36,672 bases of DNA, taken from positions 1 through 36,672 of IMG/VR virus record IMGVR_UViG_3300048592_001414. One strand, 5' to 3'. Shown here piece by piece: positions 13,076 through 21,447 of the stretch. Position 1 is the stretch's first letter. Each line of letters opens with the position of its first letter. The notes beneath the pieces were generated by a model that saw only the letters and a program-made list of their open reading frames with translations, was not told the DNA's origin and did not search any database. This DNA is from a virus. The translations under genes were made by a program, and so were the position numbers.

Positions 13076-13714
13076 ATGAAAAATCCTGAAGAAAAGAAGG
13101 GCCCCACGATACAAGTCCAGGTGACCGCCACCGAGAAAGAGCAGGTGGTCGCCCTGGCCAAGCGACTGAGTTGCTCGCAAGGCGAAGTACTGCGGCGGGG
13201 CTTACCCCACTTGGTCAAAGCGCTGGAAGCCGAGGCTGCTGGCGAGCAGCTGGCCACCATACTCGAGCTCTCCGGCGACGCAGCGACCAGGGCGTGGAAA
13301 GAGAAGGCGCTGACCGCGGCACGAGCTGGCAACGGCGTTCCATTAGCCGCTAAGGCGGCCGGGGTGTCGCAGCGAACAGTCCATTACGCGCTCAACCGAG
13401 ACCCTGTGTTTCGGCAGCTCTTCGACGAGGCCAGAGCACTGCAGGTGGACCGGGTCGAAAGGACGCTCATTGATGTCGCGAAGGTTCCTAACCCGCGGCA
13501 CGTGATGGCCATGCTGGCTGTGCTCAACGCGCATCACCCGTGCTACGGGCAGCCGCGCATGCAAAGCTTCCTTTACATGCTGCGACCTTTCATCGACCGA
13601 ATCGTGGTGCTGGTGGAGAAGTATGTACCTGCCGGGCTACAGCAGCCATTTTGCGAAGAGCTTAGTCGAGACGCTGAACAAGTCGCTCTTGAGGCGGCTA
13701 GCGGCAAGAGGTAA
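13076..13714 (+). CDS. terS: Terminase small subunit (probable)
   Basis: A 212-residue DNA-binding protein directly upstream of the large terminase, which it would guide to the packaging site. The N-terminal ~50 residues resemble a ribbon-helix-helix (IQVQVTATEKEQVVALAKRLSCSQGEVLRRGL). A helix-turn-helix lies at about residues 83-108 (AARAGNGVPLAAKAAGVSQRTVHYAL), followed by a helical oligomerisation part. There is no strong ribosome site. The start codon sits in the loop of a predicted hairpin (13065-13103). It overlaps the large subunit by 92 bases. Assignment is by position plus helix-turn-helix, not by a diagnostic motif. Confidence 0.75.
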   Translation: MKNPEEKKGPTIQVQVTATEKEQVVALAKRLSCSQGEVLRRGLPHLVKALEAEAAGEQLATILELSGDAATRAWKEKALTAARAGNGVPLAAKAAGVSQRTVHYALNRDPVFRQLFDEARALQVDRVERTLIDVAKVPNPRHVMAMLAVLNAHHPCYGQPRMQSFLYMLRPFIDRIVVLVEKYVPAGLQQPFCEELSRDAEQVALEAASGKR

Positions 13715-15242
13715 GAGCACCGCCGAAGAGCCGCTCAGAGAATTCGATGGCCAGATAGAGCGCTTCTTTTGCGAGGTGCTCGGAATCAGGTGCTGGAGTA
13801 AGATGCGGGAGATCATCCGGGCTTACGAAGACCCGGAGATCAAGGAGATCTACATCGTGGCGTGCCACGGTGTGTCCAAGACCATGACCTTGGCCGGTCT
13901 CGTGGACTATCACTTCTCGGTCAAAGGCTCGTCTGTCTTCACGACAGCACCGACTAAGAGGCAAGTTAACGAGCTGCTGTGGAAGCAGATTCGGATAAAT
14001 CGGATGAAAGCCGCCACGGGTTACCGACTCCCGGGTCGTGTTTTCTCCACCCCCAAAATGCGGGTCAAGAATCGGCCGGATTGGACATCTGACGGGTTCA
14101 GTCCCAAGGATCAGGATTCCGCGCAGGGGCCTCATCAGGACAACCTCCTGATCGCCGTGGACGAGGCCGCCGGCGTGCCAGAATGGCTGTGGACAGCCAT
14201 CAAAGGATGGATGACCAACCCGGGGTGCAAGCTGATCGCCATTGGCAACCCGGCCATGAAGGACAGCTACTTCCGCCGGCAGTTCTTCCAAGCGCTGGGC
14301 CGTAAGGGCACCATCGCAATCTACATCAACGCCCACGATTCTCCGAACGTCTCAACGTGGGAAGATGGCACGCTCAAGAAGCCGGAGGAGCGGGAGGATC
14401 CGATCCCTGGCCTGGCGAGCGACCAGTGGCTGGAAGACCGTGCTGAGGAGTGGGGCAAAGACTCTCCTGACTACCAGATGAAGGCGCTCGGGAAGTGGCT
14501 CGACTCAGTGGATGACCGGGCCATCCCGATGACCTGGATCTGGGAGTCTTTCCGGCTCACCGACCAGTTGCTGCGGAATGGGCAGCTAGTGATAGGCGAC
14601 CCGGACAAGGTGGCTCTTGACGTCGCCCGGACCGGAGTCGACAAGTGCGCCCTTGGTGCGCTGCGCGGCAGACTTGTCAGTGTCGATAAGTATTGGCACG
14701 AGCCTGACGCGATGAAGACCGCGGAAGAGCTGCATCACTTCGTTGCCTCGTGCCCAGAGGACAATAAGCCAGAGTCTGCCGCGGTAGACATCAACGCCGT
14801 TGGCGGCCCAGTAGCTGACCGAGCCAATCAGCTCAAAAAGTTGCATCCCACGCTGTGGGGGCGCTGCAGGATCAAACCGATTGACTGGAGCGCCGCGCCG
14901 GACGATCCCAAGTCGGCCAAAAACCTAGTTGCTGAGCTCTACCTCAGGCTGAGGCGCAACCTCGACCCCGACAAGAAGGAGACTGATCGGGTCCTGCTGC
15001 CGACGGAAGCGATGTTGGCCAAGGTAGGCTTGACCAGGAACCAGCTTGCGGCGCAGCTGAACGCTAGGAAATGCCATTGGGACGAGTACAACATTTTTCA
15101 CGTCGAGTCCAAAAAGGAGATGCGCAAACGCCAGAAGGAGCTGAAGGGCGCCACGTCTCCTGACGTAGCCGACATGATCGCAGCGCTGATGGACAAGCGG
15201 CAGAAACGCAGAATGAAATTTGCCGGCGGCAAAGCCGCATGA
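13623..15242 (+). CDS. terL: Terminase large subunit
   Basis: A 539-residue packaging motor ATPase and headful/cos nuclease. The Walker A-like segment at 80-87 reads ACHGVSKT, a deviant form in which the usual Gly/Ala before Lys is Ser. Walker B with catalytic Glu is at 176-181 (LIAVDE). The RNase H-like nuclease domain shows acidic residues at D333 (LDVARTG), D389 (AVDINAVGG) and D517 (DMIAAL). The ATG at 13623 has GGAG 4 nt upstream and overlaps the small subunit by 92 bases. A shorter start is possible but no better ribosome site is seen. Its stop overlaps the portal start (ATGA). Confidence 0.93.
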   Translation: MYLPGYSSHFAKSLVETLNKSLLRRLAARGKSTAEEPLREFDGQIERFFCEVLGIRCWSKMREIIRAYEDPEIKEIYIVACHGVSKTMTLAGLVDYHFSVKGSSVFTTAPTKRQVNELLWKQIRINRMKAATGYRLPGRVFSTPKMRVKNRPDWTSDGFSPKDQDSAQGPHQDNLLIAVDEAAGVPEWLWTAIKGWMTNPGCKLIAIGNPAMKDSYFRRQFFQALGRKGTIAIYINAHDSPNVSTWEDGTLKKPEEREDPIPGLASDQWLEDRAEEWGKDSPDYQMKALGKWLDSVDDRAIPMTWIWESFRLTDQLLRNGQLVIGDPDKVALDVARTGVDKCALGALRGRLVSVDKYWHEPDAMKTAEELHHFVASCPEDNKPESAAVDINAVGGPVADRANQLKKLHPTLWGRCRIKPIDWSAAPDDPKSAKNLVAELYLRLRRNLDPDKKETDRVLLPTEAMLAKVGLTRNQLAAQLNARKCHWDEYNIFHVESKKEMRKRQKELKGATSPDVADMIAALMDKRQKRRMKFAGGKAA

Positions 15243-16651
15243 ACAGGTTCTTCGAACGACAGCGGGCCCGCTTGGCGAAACGGGCCTCCTCATTTGTGCG
15301 GAAGTTCTTCGGCGCCACCTGGTGGCGGGATTGGTCTCGGCTGGGCCGGGCCGGCGGGCTGTCCGCTGAGAAAGCCAACTATGACGCGGACTACTGGTGC
15401 CGCAAATACGACGAAAGCTCGATTTTACAACGGCCTGTCCGCCGCATCTGCGAAGACGTGGCCAAGGTCAGATGGTCGCTCAAGCGCCGTGTCCGGAGGC
15501 GAGGCAGACTGCGTGGCCATGTCCTGGTCGATGTCGATTCGCATCCGCTGCTGGATCTGCTAAAGAAGCCGAATGACGATACGTTGGGCATCCAGTTCCG
15601 GGAGCTTTACCAACGATATCAGGAGCTCGCGGGGCGGACAGTTGTCTACATCCAGAGAGACGATGCTGGAATGCCAAATCGGTTGACCCTGATCGAGCCG
15701 TCCAAGTTGAAAGAAACGCCAAGGGACAACAGAGAGCGTGTATTTCGCTTCGAGCACAACAGTGAGCCGATCGAAGCAAGACCAGAGGATGTGATGTTCG
15801 TGGTGGCGCCAAGCGCCAGTGACCTCGCCGGTCTGGGTGTCGGACTTGCTACCGCCGTGACCAGGGAGATTCTGCTTGACGAGAAGAGCTCTGACTGGAG
15901 TCTCTCCATCTATCGGAACGGTAGCCAGGTCGGCGCCATCGTGTACGTCCCGGACCTCGAGGACGACGAGCTCGAGAAGATGCAGGCCCACTGGGACAAG
16001 AACCACACTGGCCTTAACAATGTTGGTAAGACCCTCTTCCTGAGCAGCGAAGGCGGGTCCGGCGACTCCCGTAGCCCGGTCTCCGTCACGAAGATGGGCA
16101 CCGCGCACAGGGAGCTCGACTACGTGAAGTCAAAGGCGGCCTTGGCCGACCGTGTCCGCGAGAATTGGGGAGTCCCACCGGAGCTCGTGGGAGACGTGAA
16201 GAACAGCAACCGCGCCAGCATGGTCGGCGCCGACTTCATCCACCAGTCGACCAACATCCTGTACAGGTTGTTGCGTATGGCTGAGGAGCTGAACGAGCGC
16301 CTGGTGCCTCTATTCGGAGACCCCGATCTGGTGCTTGTGTTTGAGAACCCGGTGAAGGAGGAGGCCGAGTTCCGGCATCGCGCTCTGCTCGAAGGCGTCA
16401 AGAACGGCGCCGCACACCGTGACGAGTGGCGGGCTGATAGGCAGCTCGACCCGATGCCCGGCAAGCTTGGCACCGCAGTCTCCCTACCCCTGAACATGGC
16501 GCACGTCGACCAAGATGGTCGCCCCGTGATAAAGCCTGACTACAGCGCACGAGAGCCGCGGGAAGTGAACGACGCCGAGCTGGTGCAGATGGAGCCGTTA
16601 CTTGAGCGCGTCGCGCGGATCGAGGCGAACCTGAAAGGACTCAGATGGTAA
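15239..16651 (+). CDS. Portal protein (HK97 family)
   Basis: A 470-residue protein forming the dodecameric DNA channel at one capsid vertex. Family traits are visible: N-terminal basic segment, HPLLDLLKKPND near residue 102, the RDDAGMPNRLTLIEPSKLK strand region, and the GVPPELVGDVKNSNRASM...FIHQSTNIL motif near 309-340. The C-terminus ends with a helical region rich in Glu and Arg. It is coupled to the terminase by ATGA and to the protease by a 7-base overlap. Confidence 0.92.
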   Translation: MNRFFERQRARLAKRASSFVRKFFGATWWRDWSRLGRAGGLSAEKANYDADYWCRKYDESSILQRPVRRICEDVAKVRWSLKRRVRRRGRLRGHVLVDVDSHPLLDLLKKPNDDTLGIQFRELYQRYQELAGRTVVYIQRDDAGMPNRLTLIEPSKLKETPRDNRERVFRFEHNSEPIEARPEDVMFVVAPSASDLAGLGVGLATAVTREILLDEKSSDWSLSIYRNGSQVGAIVYVPDLEDDELEKMQAHWDKNHTGLNNVGKTLFLSSEGGSGDSRSPVSVTKMGTAHRELDYVKSKAALADRVRENWGVPPELVGDVKNSNRASMVGADFIHQSTNILYRLLRMAEELNERLVPLFGDPDLVLVFENPVKEEAEFRHRALLEGVKNGAAHRDEWRADRQLDPMPGKLGTAVSLPLNMAHVDQDGRPVIKPDYSAREPREVNDAELVQMEPLLERVARIEANLKGLRW

Positions 16652-17559
16652 TCTACACCAAGGAAGCTTTCAAGGGCGCCGCACATCGCAAGTTTTGCCC
16701 GATGGCCGGTAAGATCAAGGTCGCCGACGCGGACAAGTGGAAGCTCTATGCGCCTGCTAGCAGCATCTCCATCGACCTTGAGGGCGAGATTGTTCTACCC
16801 AGCGCGATTGAATGGTCACAGCGGAGCTTTCTCCGCAATCCCATCTTTCTCTGGAATCACGACTGGTACGGCGGACCGGAGGCTTCACTAGGCTCCGTCT
16901 TTGACCTCAAGTTTCACGAGGACAAGGTCATCGCCGGTTTCCGGTACGACGCTGGCTTCGATCCCAATGCCCTGTTGGTCTGGAACAAGGTGCAGGCCGG
17001 CAGTATACGCGGGTTTTCCATTGGCTTCCGAATGGTGGCTTGGGTTACCCGGGATTCCCCTGATGAAGAGATCGAATCTCTCCCGCCTTTCGCGCGGGAG
17101 GCGCTGCGCGGCGGGCGCGTCTGGATTGTGCACACCAAGGTGCACCTGTTCGAGATCTCTCAAGTCTTGATCCCCTGCAACCTTGATGCAGTCAACGAAA
17201 ACGTTCAGGAGCTCTCAGCTCCAAAGCACAGGACGGCTCCGAAAGAGCACCAACAAGAAAGGACCGAAGACGAAATGGACCAGCTGAAATTCGCCACCGA
17301 ATTGGCGGGCCTTCAGAGCCAACTGAAAACCCTCTCCGGGAATCAGGAGACCATGGCGGGGGCTATGGCCGCCATCGCCGACGGGATGAAGGCGCTCGCC
17401 GCCGGAGTCCAGTCCAACGCAGATTCTATTAAGGGTATCAAGCAACCCGTGATGGCAACCCTGGAAAGCAAGACTCTCACCATCGATGACATCCCGGATG
17501 ACCTCGTGCAAGAGATTGTGGATGGGGCCATCGAGGAATGGGAGGCACGCCGTGGGTAA
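16645..17559 (+). CDS. Prohead protease (U35) fused to a scaffold-like C-terminus
   Basis: A 304-residue protein. The first ~190 residues are an HK97-type prohead serine protease with the catalytic-type His in FLWNHDWYG (about 71-76) and Ser in GSIRGFSIGFRM (about 121-132). Residues 211-304 are a coiled-coil, Met/Ala/Gln-rich segment (FATELAGLQSQLKTLSGNQETM) typical of scaffolds. The in-frame ATG at 17275 has AAAGGA 11 nt upstream and could give a separate 94-residue scaffold, as lambda C/Nu3 does. AAAGGA lies 5 nt before the main ATG. It overlaps the capsid start by 8 bases. Confidence 0.88.
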   Translation: MVIYTKEAFKGAAHRKFCPMAGKIKVADADKWKLYAPASSISIDLEGEIVLPSAIEWSQRSFLRNPIFLWNHDWYGGPEASLGSVFDLKFHEDKVIAGFRYDAGFDPNALLVWNKVQAGSIRGFSIGFRMVAWVTRDSPDEEIESLPPFAREALRGGRVWIVHTKVHLFEISQVLIPCNLDAVNENVQELSAPKHRTAPKEHQQERTEDEMDQLKFATELAGLQSQLKTLSGNQETMAGAMAAIADGMKALAAGVQSNADSIKGIKQPVMATLESKTLTIDDIPDDLVQEIVDGAIEEWEARRG

Positions 17560-18736
17560 GATCGGACAGAAGATCCTCAACGCTACCAAGACCGCGCTGG
17601 AGCGGGAAGACCGCCGCGGCAACAATCCGCACGACCCCCGCAAGGATCCCAACTACAAACGTTGGGTGGACAAAGCCGATGAAGACGACGTGGTGGGGAG
17701 GCTCACCAAACCGAAGTCGGCGGAGTTCCACAATGACGGACTAGAGGACTTCTTTGCCAGCGATGTCTTCAAGCAGTACGACGGCAAGGGGAAATCCAAG
17801 GCGTTCGAGGCTAAGCTGCACGTGGTTAGAAACGGTGTCAGCAGAAGCAAAACCGCGGCTGTGACGACCATCGCGGACATTCGAGATGTCGGCACCATTC
17901 AACGCTTGCCGGGCGTGGTGCCGCTTGGTGTTGCCGAGAACCGTCTGGGTAGCTTGATGCCACAATACGAAGCGACAGGCAGCGCGGTGGCCTATCTGCG
18001 TGAGGTCGGTTTCGTGCACAGCGCCGCGGGCCGCCCCGAGAACATCGACCCCGCGTCTACCACTGCGAGCACACGGTCAACCATCGATATCGACAAGAAG
18101 CAGGCCAACGTGGAGACTGTCGATCACTACATCGACTTTCCACAGGAGCTGCTCGAGGATCAGCCGGCGCTCATACAGTTCTTACGCGACCGGATGGGCG
18201 ATGGACTCGAAGACAACAAGGATGCGATGATTTTGTCGGGCGCTGGGCCAGGCTCGAACGAGTTCCTTGGCTTCTACGCCGACACCGACGTGCCCGCTTA
18301 CGCCTGGTCCTCCGGGTCAGTCGGCGACAACATGGCAGACGCGGTCCTTATGGCCATGGTGTTGATCCACCTGGCTAAGGAGCAGTCTGACGCGACCGTC
18401 CTTTCCATCGCCGATTACGCCGCCATCGTGAAGATGAAGGATACAGCTGGCAACTACCTCATTCCTCAGGCTCACAACCAGGGAACCATGCTGAATCTGT
18501 GGGGCAAACCTTGTTTGCAGAGCGTGGCGGCTTCCGCCGGGACTGGCCTGACGGGGGCCTTCCGTCGCAAAGCCGCTATCTGGACGCGCGCGAAGCGCCG
18601 CTATCGGATGACCGACGCACACCTTGGTCGGTTCCTGGACGGCATCCTCACGTTGCTGGTGGAGTGCCGTGAGGCTCTCACCATCTTCCGCCCAGAGGCG
18701 TTCCGGGAGATCACCTTCGATAACGCCCCCTCCTAG
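17552..18736 (+). CDS. Major capsid protein (HK97 fold)
   Basis: A 394-residue capsid subunit. The start is GTG 17552, with GGGAGG 6 nt upstream, overlapping the protease stop as GTGGGTAA. A longer frame upstream has no ribosome site. An N-terminal ~105-residue charged region (delta-domain-like, likely removed by the protease) precedes the core. Core features include GVVPLGVAENRLGSLMPQYEATGSAVAYLREV, VDHYIDFPQELLEDQ (spine-helix region), and the C-terminal KRRYRMTDAHLGRFLDG...FRPEAFREITF. It is followed 14 bases later by palindrome copy 3. Confidence 0.92.
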   Translation: MGKIGQKILNATKTALEREDRRGNNPHDPRKDPNYKRWVDKADEDDVVGRLTKPKSAEFHNDGLEDFFASDVFKQYDGKGKSKAFEAKLHVVRNGVSRSKTAAVTTIADIRDVGTIQRLPGVVPLGVAENRLGSLMPQYEATGSAVAYLREVGFVHSAAGRPENIDPASTTASTRSTIDIDKKQANVETVDHYIDFPQELLEDQPALIQFLRDRMGDGLEDNKDAMILSGAGPGSNEFLGFYADTDVPAYAWSSGSVGDNMADAVLMAMVLIHLAKEQSDATVLSIADYAAIVKMKDTAGNYLIPQAHNQGTMLNLWGKPCLQSVAASAGTGLTGAFRRKAAIWTRAKRRYRMTDAHLGRFLDGILTLLVECREALTIFRPEAFREITFDNAPS

Positions 18737-18750
18737 ACCGAGCATCTGAT

Positions 18751-18780
18751 GTTCAACTCCGCCAAGTGGCGGAGTTGAAC
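18751..18780. repeat. Dispersed 30-bp palindrome, copy 3
   Basis: Identical 14-nt arms (GTTCAACTCCGCCA / TGGCGGAGTTGAAC) with loop AG. It lies between the capsid stop and the ribosome site of the next gene, the place where a hairpin could stabilise or limit the capsid mRNA. Confidence 0.95.
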
Positions 18781-18811
18781 ACGGTTGGTATACCCAAGAA
18801 AAGGAAACGCA

Positions 18812-19078
18812 ATGGAAAAGTACATCGCCCTTAAGAACTTTGGTGGAGGAAAGAAACTCCGCGAGCAGTACGGACGTGGCCCCGGCAACTTGGTGGAAGC
18901 GGGAACCGTGATCGAGCTACCCAAGGCCAAGGCCGAGGAGCTGGAAGGGATGAGGTTGGTCGCTCCGTTCACCAAGGAGCGAGCCGCGGCCACCCCATCC
19001 CCCGAGGCACGTTTGGCTCGCGCCATGCGCGGCTATCCCGCCCACAAGGGTGCACCGGCGAAAGTTGCCAAGGCCTAG
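18812..19078 (+). CDS. Small hypothetical head protein
   Basis: An 88-residue basic protein starting at ATG with AAAAGGA 6 nt upstream. A TTG 27 bases earlier is in frame but lacks a ribosome site. Residues ~1-55 (YIALKNFGGGKKLREQYG..., LVEAGTVIELPKAKAEELEGMRLVAPF) look like a small SH3-like beta domain. The tail is Ala/Pro/Lys-rich. Position after the capsid suggests a head-tail interface or decoration protein. Confidence 0.75.
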   Translation: MEKYIALKNFGGGKKLREQYGRGPGNLVEAGTVIELPKAKAEELEGMRLVAPFTKERAAATPSPEARLARAMRGYPAHKGAPAKVAKA

Positions 19079-19747
19079 TTGCTAAGCACCCAAGCTCTCG
19101 CGACTCTCCAGCAGGTGAAGGACCACGGTGCGGCCGGGGCCGACACTTTGCTGGAGAGTCTTATCGAGGTTGCGAGCGAGGCTGTGCAGGACTACCTGTT
19201 GAGGCCTTTGCTCTATGCCGAGGAAGTCGAGTATCCAGCGCTTGATGGAGACTGCCGGGGCACTGCCATCATTGAAGGCGCTCTCTATCTGCGCCGATAT
19301 CCCATTGTCTCGGTTACCGAAGTAACTGTGGGCGGCGATGCGCAAGTGCTCGCGGATGTGACTCCAGCTGGACTTCCCATCGCGGCCCAGGCGTCAACGG
19401 TGTGGCTTTCTCCTCGTTGGCTTGCCGCCGGTAAGTTGGTGCGCTTCGCTGGCTGGCCAGCCGGAAGCGTCGTAGTCACCTACGCGGGCGGTTATGGTGG
19501 GCCGAATCAGGCGGGACTGCCGGGCGGCGTGACTCCGCTCCCGCTGGTGATCTCGCAGGCAACAGTCTTGACCGCGTTGCGGCTGGCCTCCGTGGCCGCG
19601 CGAGGCGGTGATCTGGACCTGGTGGCCGAGGTTACCGCCGGCGGCTGGGAACAGCGCTGGGGCTCCGGCTCTAGCTCACGCGCGAGTCTATTGCCAGAAG
19701 CCGCGAAAATGTTGCTGAGGAAGTATCGGAGGGCCTGGATTCGATGA
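19079..19747 (+). CDS. Head-tail connector (gp6-like adaptor)
   Basis: A 222-residue protein likely forming the adaptor ring under the portal. It begins with the helical segment ATLQQVKDHGAAGADTLLESLIEVASEAVQDYLLRPL typical of phage gp6/gp15-like adaptors, then the beta domain YLRRYPIVSVTEVTVGGD, and a C-terminal helix with LPEAAKMLLRKYRR. The TTG start immediately follows the previous TAG. Its stop overlaps the next start (ATGA). Confidence 0.8.
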   Translation: MLSTQALATLQQVKDHGAAGADTLLESLIEVASEAVQDYLLRPLLYAEEVEYPALDGDCRGTAIIEGALYLRRYPIVSVTEVTVGGDAQVLADVTPAGLPIAAQASTVWLSPRWLAAGKLVRFAGWPAGSVVVTYAGGYGGPNQAGLPGGVTPLPLVISQATVLTALRLASVAARGGDLDLVAEVTAGGWEQRWGSGSSSRASLLPEAAKMLLRKYRRAWIR

Positions 19748-20070
19748 GAGCGCCCCACACCGTTTCGGTGTCGCGAGAGGTCGACGATGTCGACGACAAT
19801 CTGCGCAAGGTGCGTGGCCTCGAGGTTGTGCATGCCGCCTTGCGCGGACTCGTGGAACCACGCCGTTCCCAAGAGAGCTCGACCCAGATTGGTCAGCTAT
19901 CCCAAGAAGGATGGTTACTGACCTGGTGGGACGGCTCTGAGCTGCGGGCTGGCGATCAGGTGACATGGCAATCCAAGACCTTCGTCGTGGAGGGTCTCAT
20001 CGATGACAGGCATCGACCTGGGGGGCGAGTAGCTGCGTATCAAGTCTGTCACTTGGTGCAAAAGCCATGA
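19744..20070 (+). CDS. Head-closure / stopper protein (probable)
   Basis: A 108-residue protein coupled by ATGA on both sides. The C-terminal half (LRAGDQVTWQSKTFVVEGLIDDRHRPGGRVAAYQVCHLVQK) is a beta-barrel typical of head-completion stoppers. The N-terminal half is helical. Assignment rests on size and gene order between adaptor and gp10-like genes. Confidence 0.6.
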   Translation: MRAPHTVSVSREVDDVDDNLRKVRGLEVVHAALRGLVEPRRSQESSTQIGQLSQEGWLLTWWDGSELRAGDQVTWQSKTFVVEGLIDDRHRPGGRVAAYQVCHLVQKP

Positions 20071-20708
20071 AGAGTTTGAAGGTTGGGCTCGAAGGGCTGG
20101 CCGCTGTAGACGCTGGGTTTACAAGGAAACAGCGCGCCGTGCAGAAAGGTGTGGGAGACGCCGTCAAGGACGGTGCCCAGCGCGTGCGAGCGTACGCTTA
20201 CGAGCTGATCCGGATCCCGTTCCGCAAGCGTGCGTTGTGGCGTAACGTTCAGGACGGGGTGACAAAGCGAACCAGGATCTCGGCCACCGCGCAGTTGGCA
20301 CAAGCGCGGATGGACTACGGCAAAGGCGAGGCCCAGGTGATGGTCCGGGCCCATTTCACATCGGCCCGCACGCCCACCGTCAAGGCTGTTCTGGATAAGA
20401 CTGGGAATCGGGCGCTGCGAATGCGAACCCACCTTTGGGTTCAGCGCGGGTTCAACCAGCATTTCGAGCGTGGGAGCGGGAGCCATCGCGCACACGAGTC
20501 CCGGGCCGGACTGCAAAAGGTCTCATTCACCAATCAGGGCTTGAGATTCTGGGAGGATAAGGACAATAAGGACACTGAGCTGCGCGACACCGTCAAGCTC
20601 GAGGGTGAGCCGCTACGCCAGATTATCATGGTTCCCGCCGTGGCCCGCCAGGAGAAACAGATTCTGTCCGCGATCAGGAGGGCCACCCAGCATGCCCTCT
20701 CTCGCTAG
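20067..20708 (+). CDS. HK97 gp10-like tail-completion protein
   Basis: A 213-residue basic protein with a long N-terminal helix (GFTRKQRAVQKGVGDAVKDGAQRVRAYAYELI) and a C-terminal helix (ARQEKQILSAIRRATQHAL), as in gp10-like or minor-tail-Z-like neck proteins. It overlaps the next gene by 17 bases. The family match is by pattern and gene order. Confidence 0.65.
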   Translation: MKSLKVGLEGLAAVDAGFTRKQRAVQKGVGDAVKDGAQRVRAYAYELIRIPFRKRALWRNVQDGVTKRTRISATAQLAQARMDYGKGEAQVMVRAHFTSARTPTVKAVLDKTGNRALRMRTHLWVQRGFNQHFERGSGSHRAHESRAGLQKVSFTNQGLRFWEDKDNKDTELRDTVKLEGEPLRQIIMVPAVARQEKQILSAIRRATQHALSR

Positions 20709-21198
20709 AAAGCTTTACCCGTTAGAGCTCCAGCAGCATATCCGGGATCAGATTGCCGAGGTCTTGGGCTCTGAGCTCGAGCTCAAAATGGTGGAGATTG
20801 GCAACGAGGTCTCGTTCCCCAAACACGACCCGCGAGCCCACCTTCCCGCTACCTATGTGCAGCTAATTGAATGGGACCCCACGCCAGGGCCTCCTTTGGG
20901 CGCTTGTCAGGTAGAGTACATTTTCAGCATTGCCTATTTCCGAGCTCTCGAGCCTGGAGAGTCGGCACAAGAGAATGTGGTGCAACCCGTGCGGTTGCTC
21001 AGCGAGTTTTTTCTCCGGGATGACTACCGCCTGCCCCTATTCGCCGCGCCTGGTTGCGCCGTGGAGAGCGCGCTTCCCGGCAAGGCCGAGTTTGGAGAGC
21101 TTGGCAAGTTTCGCTTCGAGAAAGTTTCCATCACGGTCGAGGGCGGGGCTTTCCTGCTGACCGTCAAGACCCGTAGCACGCCAATCGAGATTCCCTAA
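20692..21198 (+). CDS. Tail terminator-like protein
   Basis: A 168-residue protein starting at ATG 20692 with AGGAGG 10 nt upstream. A longer frame upstream lacks a ribosome site. It begins with a helix (LELQQHIRDQIAEVLGSELELK) and continues with a beta sandwich (GACQVEYIFSIAYFRAL..., KVSITVEGGAFLLTVKTRSTP). The fold and its position just before the tail tube fit the tail terminator (gpU-like). Confidence 0.6.
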   Translation: MPSLARKLYPLELQQHIRDQIAEVLGSELELKMVEIGNEVSFPKHDPRAHLPATYVQLIEWDPTPGPPLGACQVEYIFSIAYFRALEPGESAQENVVQPVRLLSEFFLRDDYRLPLFAAPGCAVESALPGKAEFGELGKFRFEKVSITVEGGAFLLTVKTRSTPIEIP

Positions 21199-21210
21199 AA
21201 GGAGAGACCC

Positions 21211-21444
21211 ATGCAAGACGACGCGAAAGAGACTCTGGTGTTCCTGGTACGACGCGGCCAGGGATACGCCGAAGTAAACCTGTCCCATATCGGCGCATCC
21301 GTGCTGCCGGGCGCGCCATTCGAGGTGCCCGCCGAGACAGCCAAGGTGCTTAAACGCAAGTACCGTGGCCAAATAGTCCAAGTGATGATGCCCGCCGCAG
21401 AAGATGAGGCCGAGCCGGCCGACACCAAGAAGAGGAAGCGCTAA
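21211..21444 (+). CDS. Small tail-region protein
   Basis: A 77-residue protein with AAAAGGAGA just upstream of ATG. It starts with beta-strands (KETLVFLVRRGQGYAEVNLSHIGA), continues into EVPAETAKVLKRKYRGQIVQVM and ends in an acidic then basic tail. No family is recognised. It resembles the small protein after the capsid gene in size and style. Confidence 0.75.
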   Translation: MQDDAKETLVFLVRRGQGYAEVNLSHIGASVLPGAPFEVPAETAKVLKRKYRGQIVQVMMPAAEDEAEPADTKKRKR

Positions 21445-21447
21445 GCC

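Noticed and set aside
13698-14336. Minus-strand frame opposite the terminase
   Set aside because: Antisense to the Walker and nuclease region. No independent evidence of coding.
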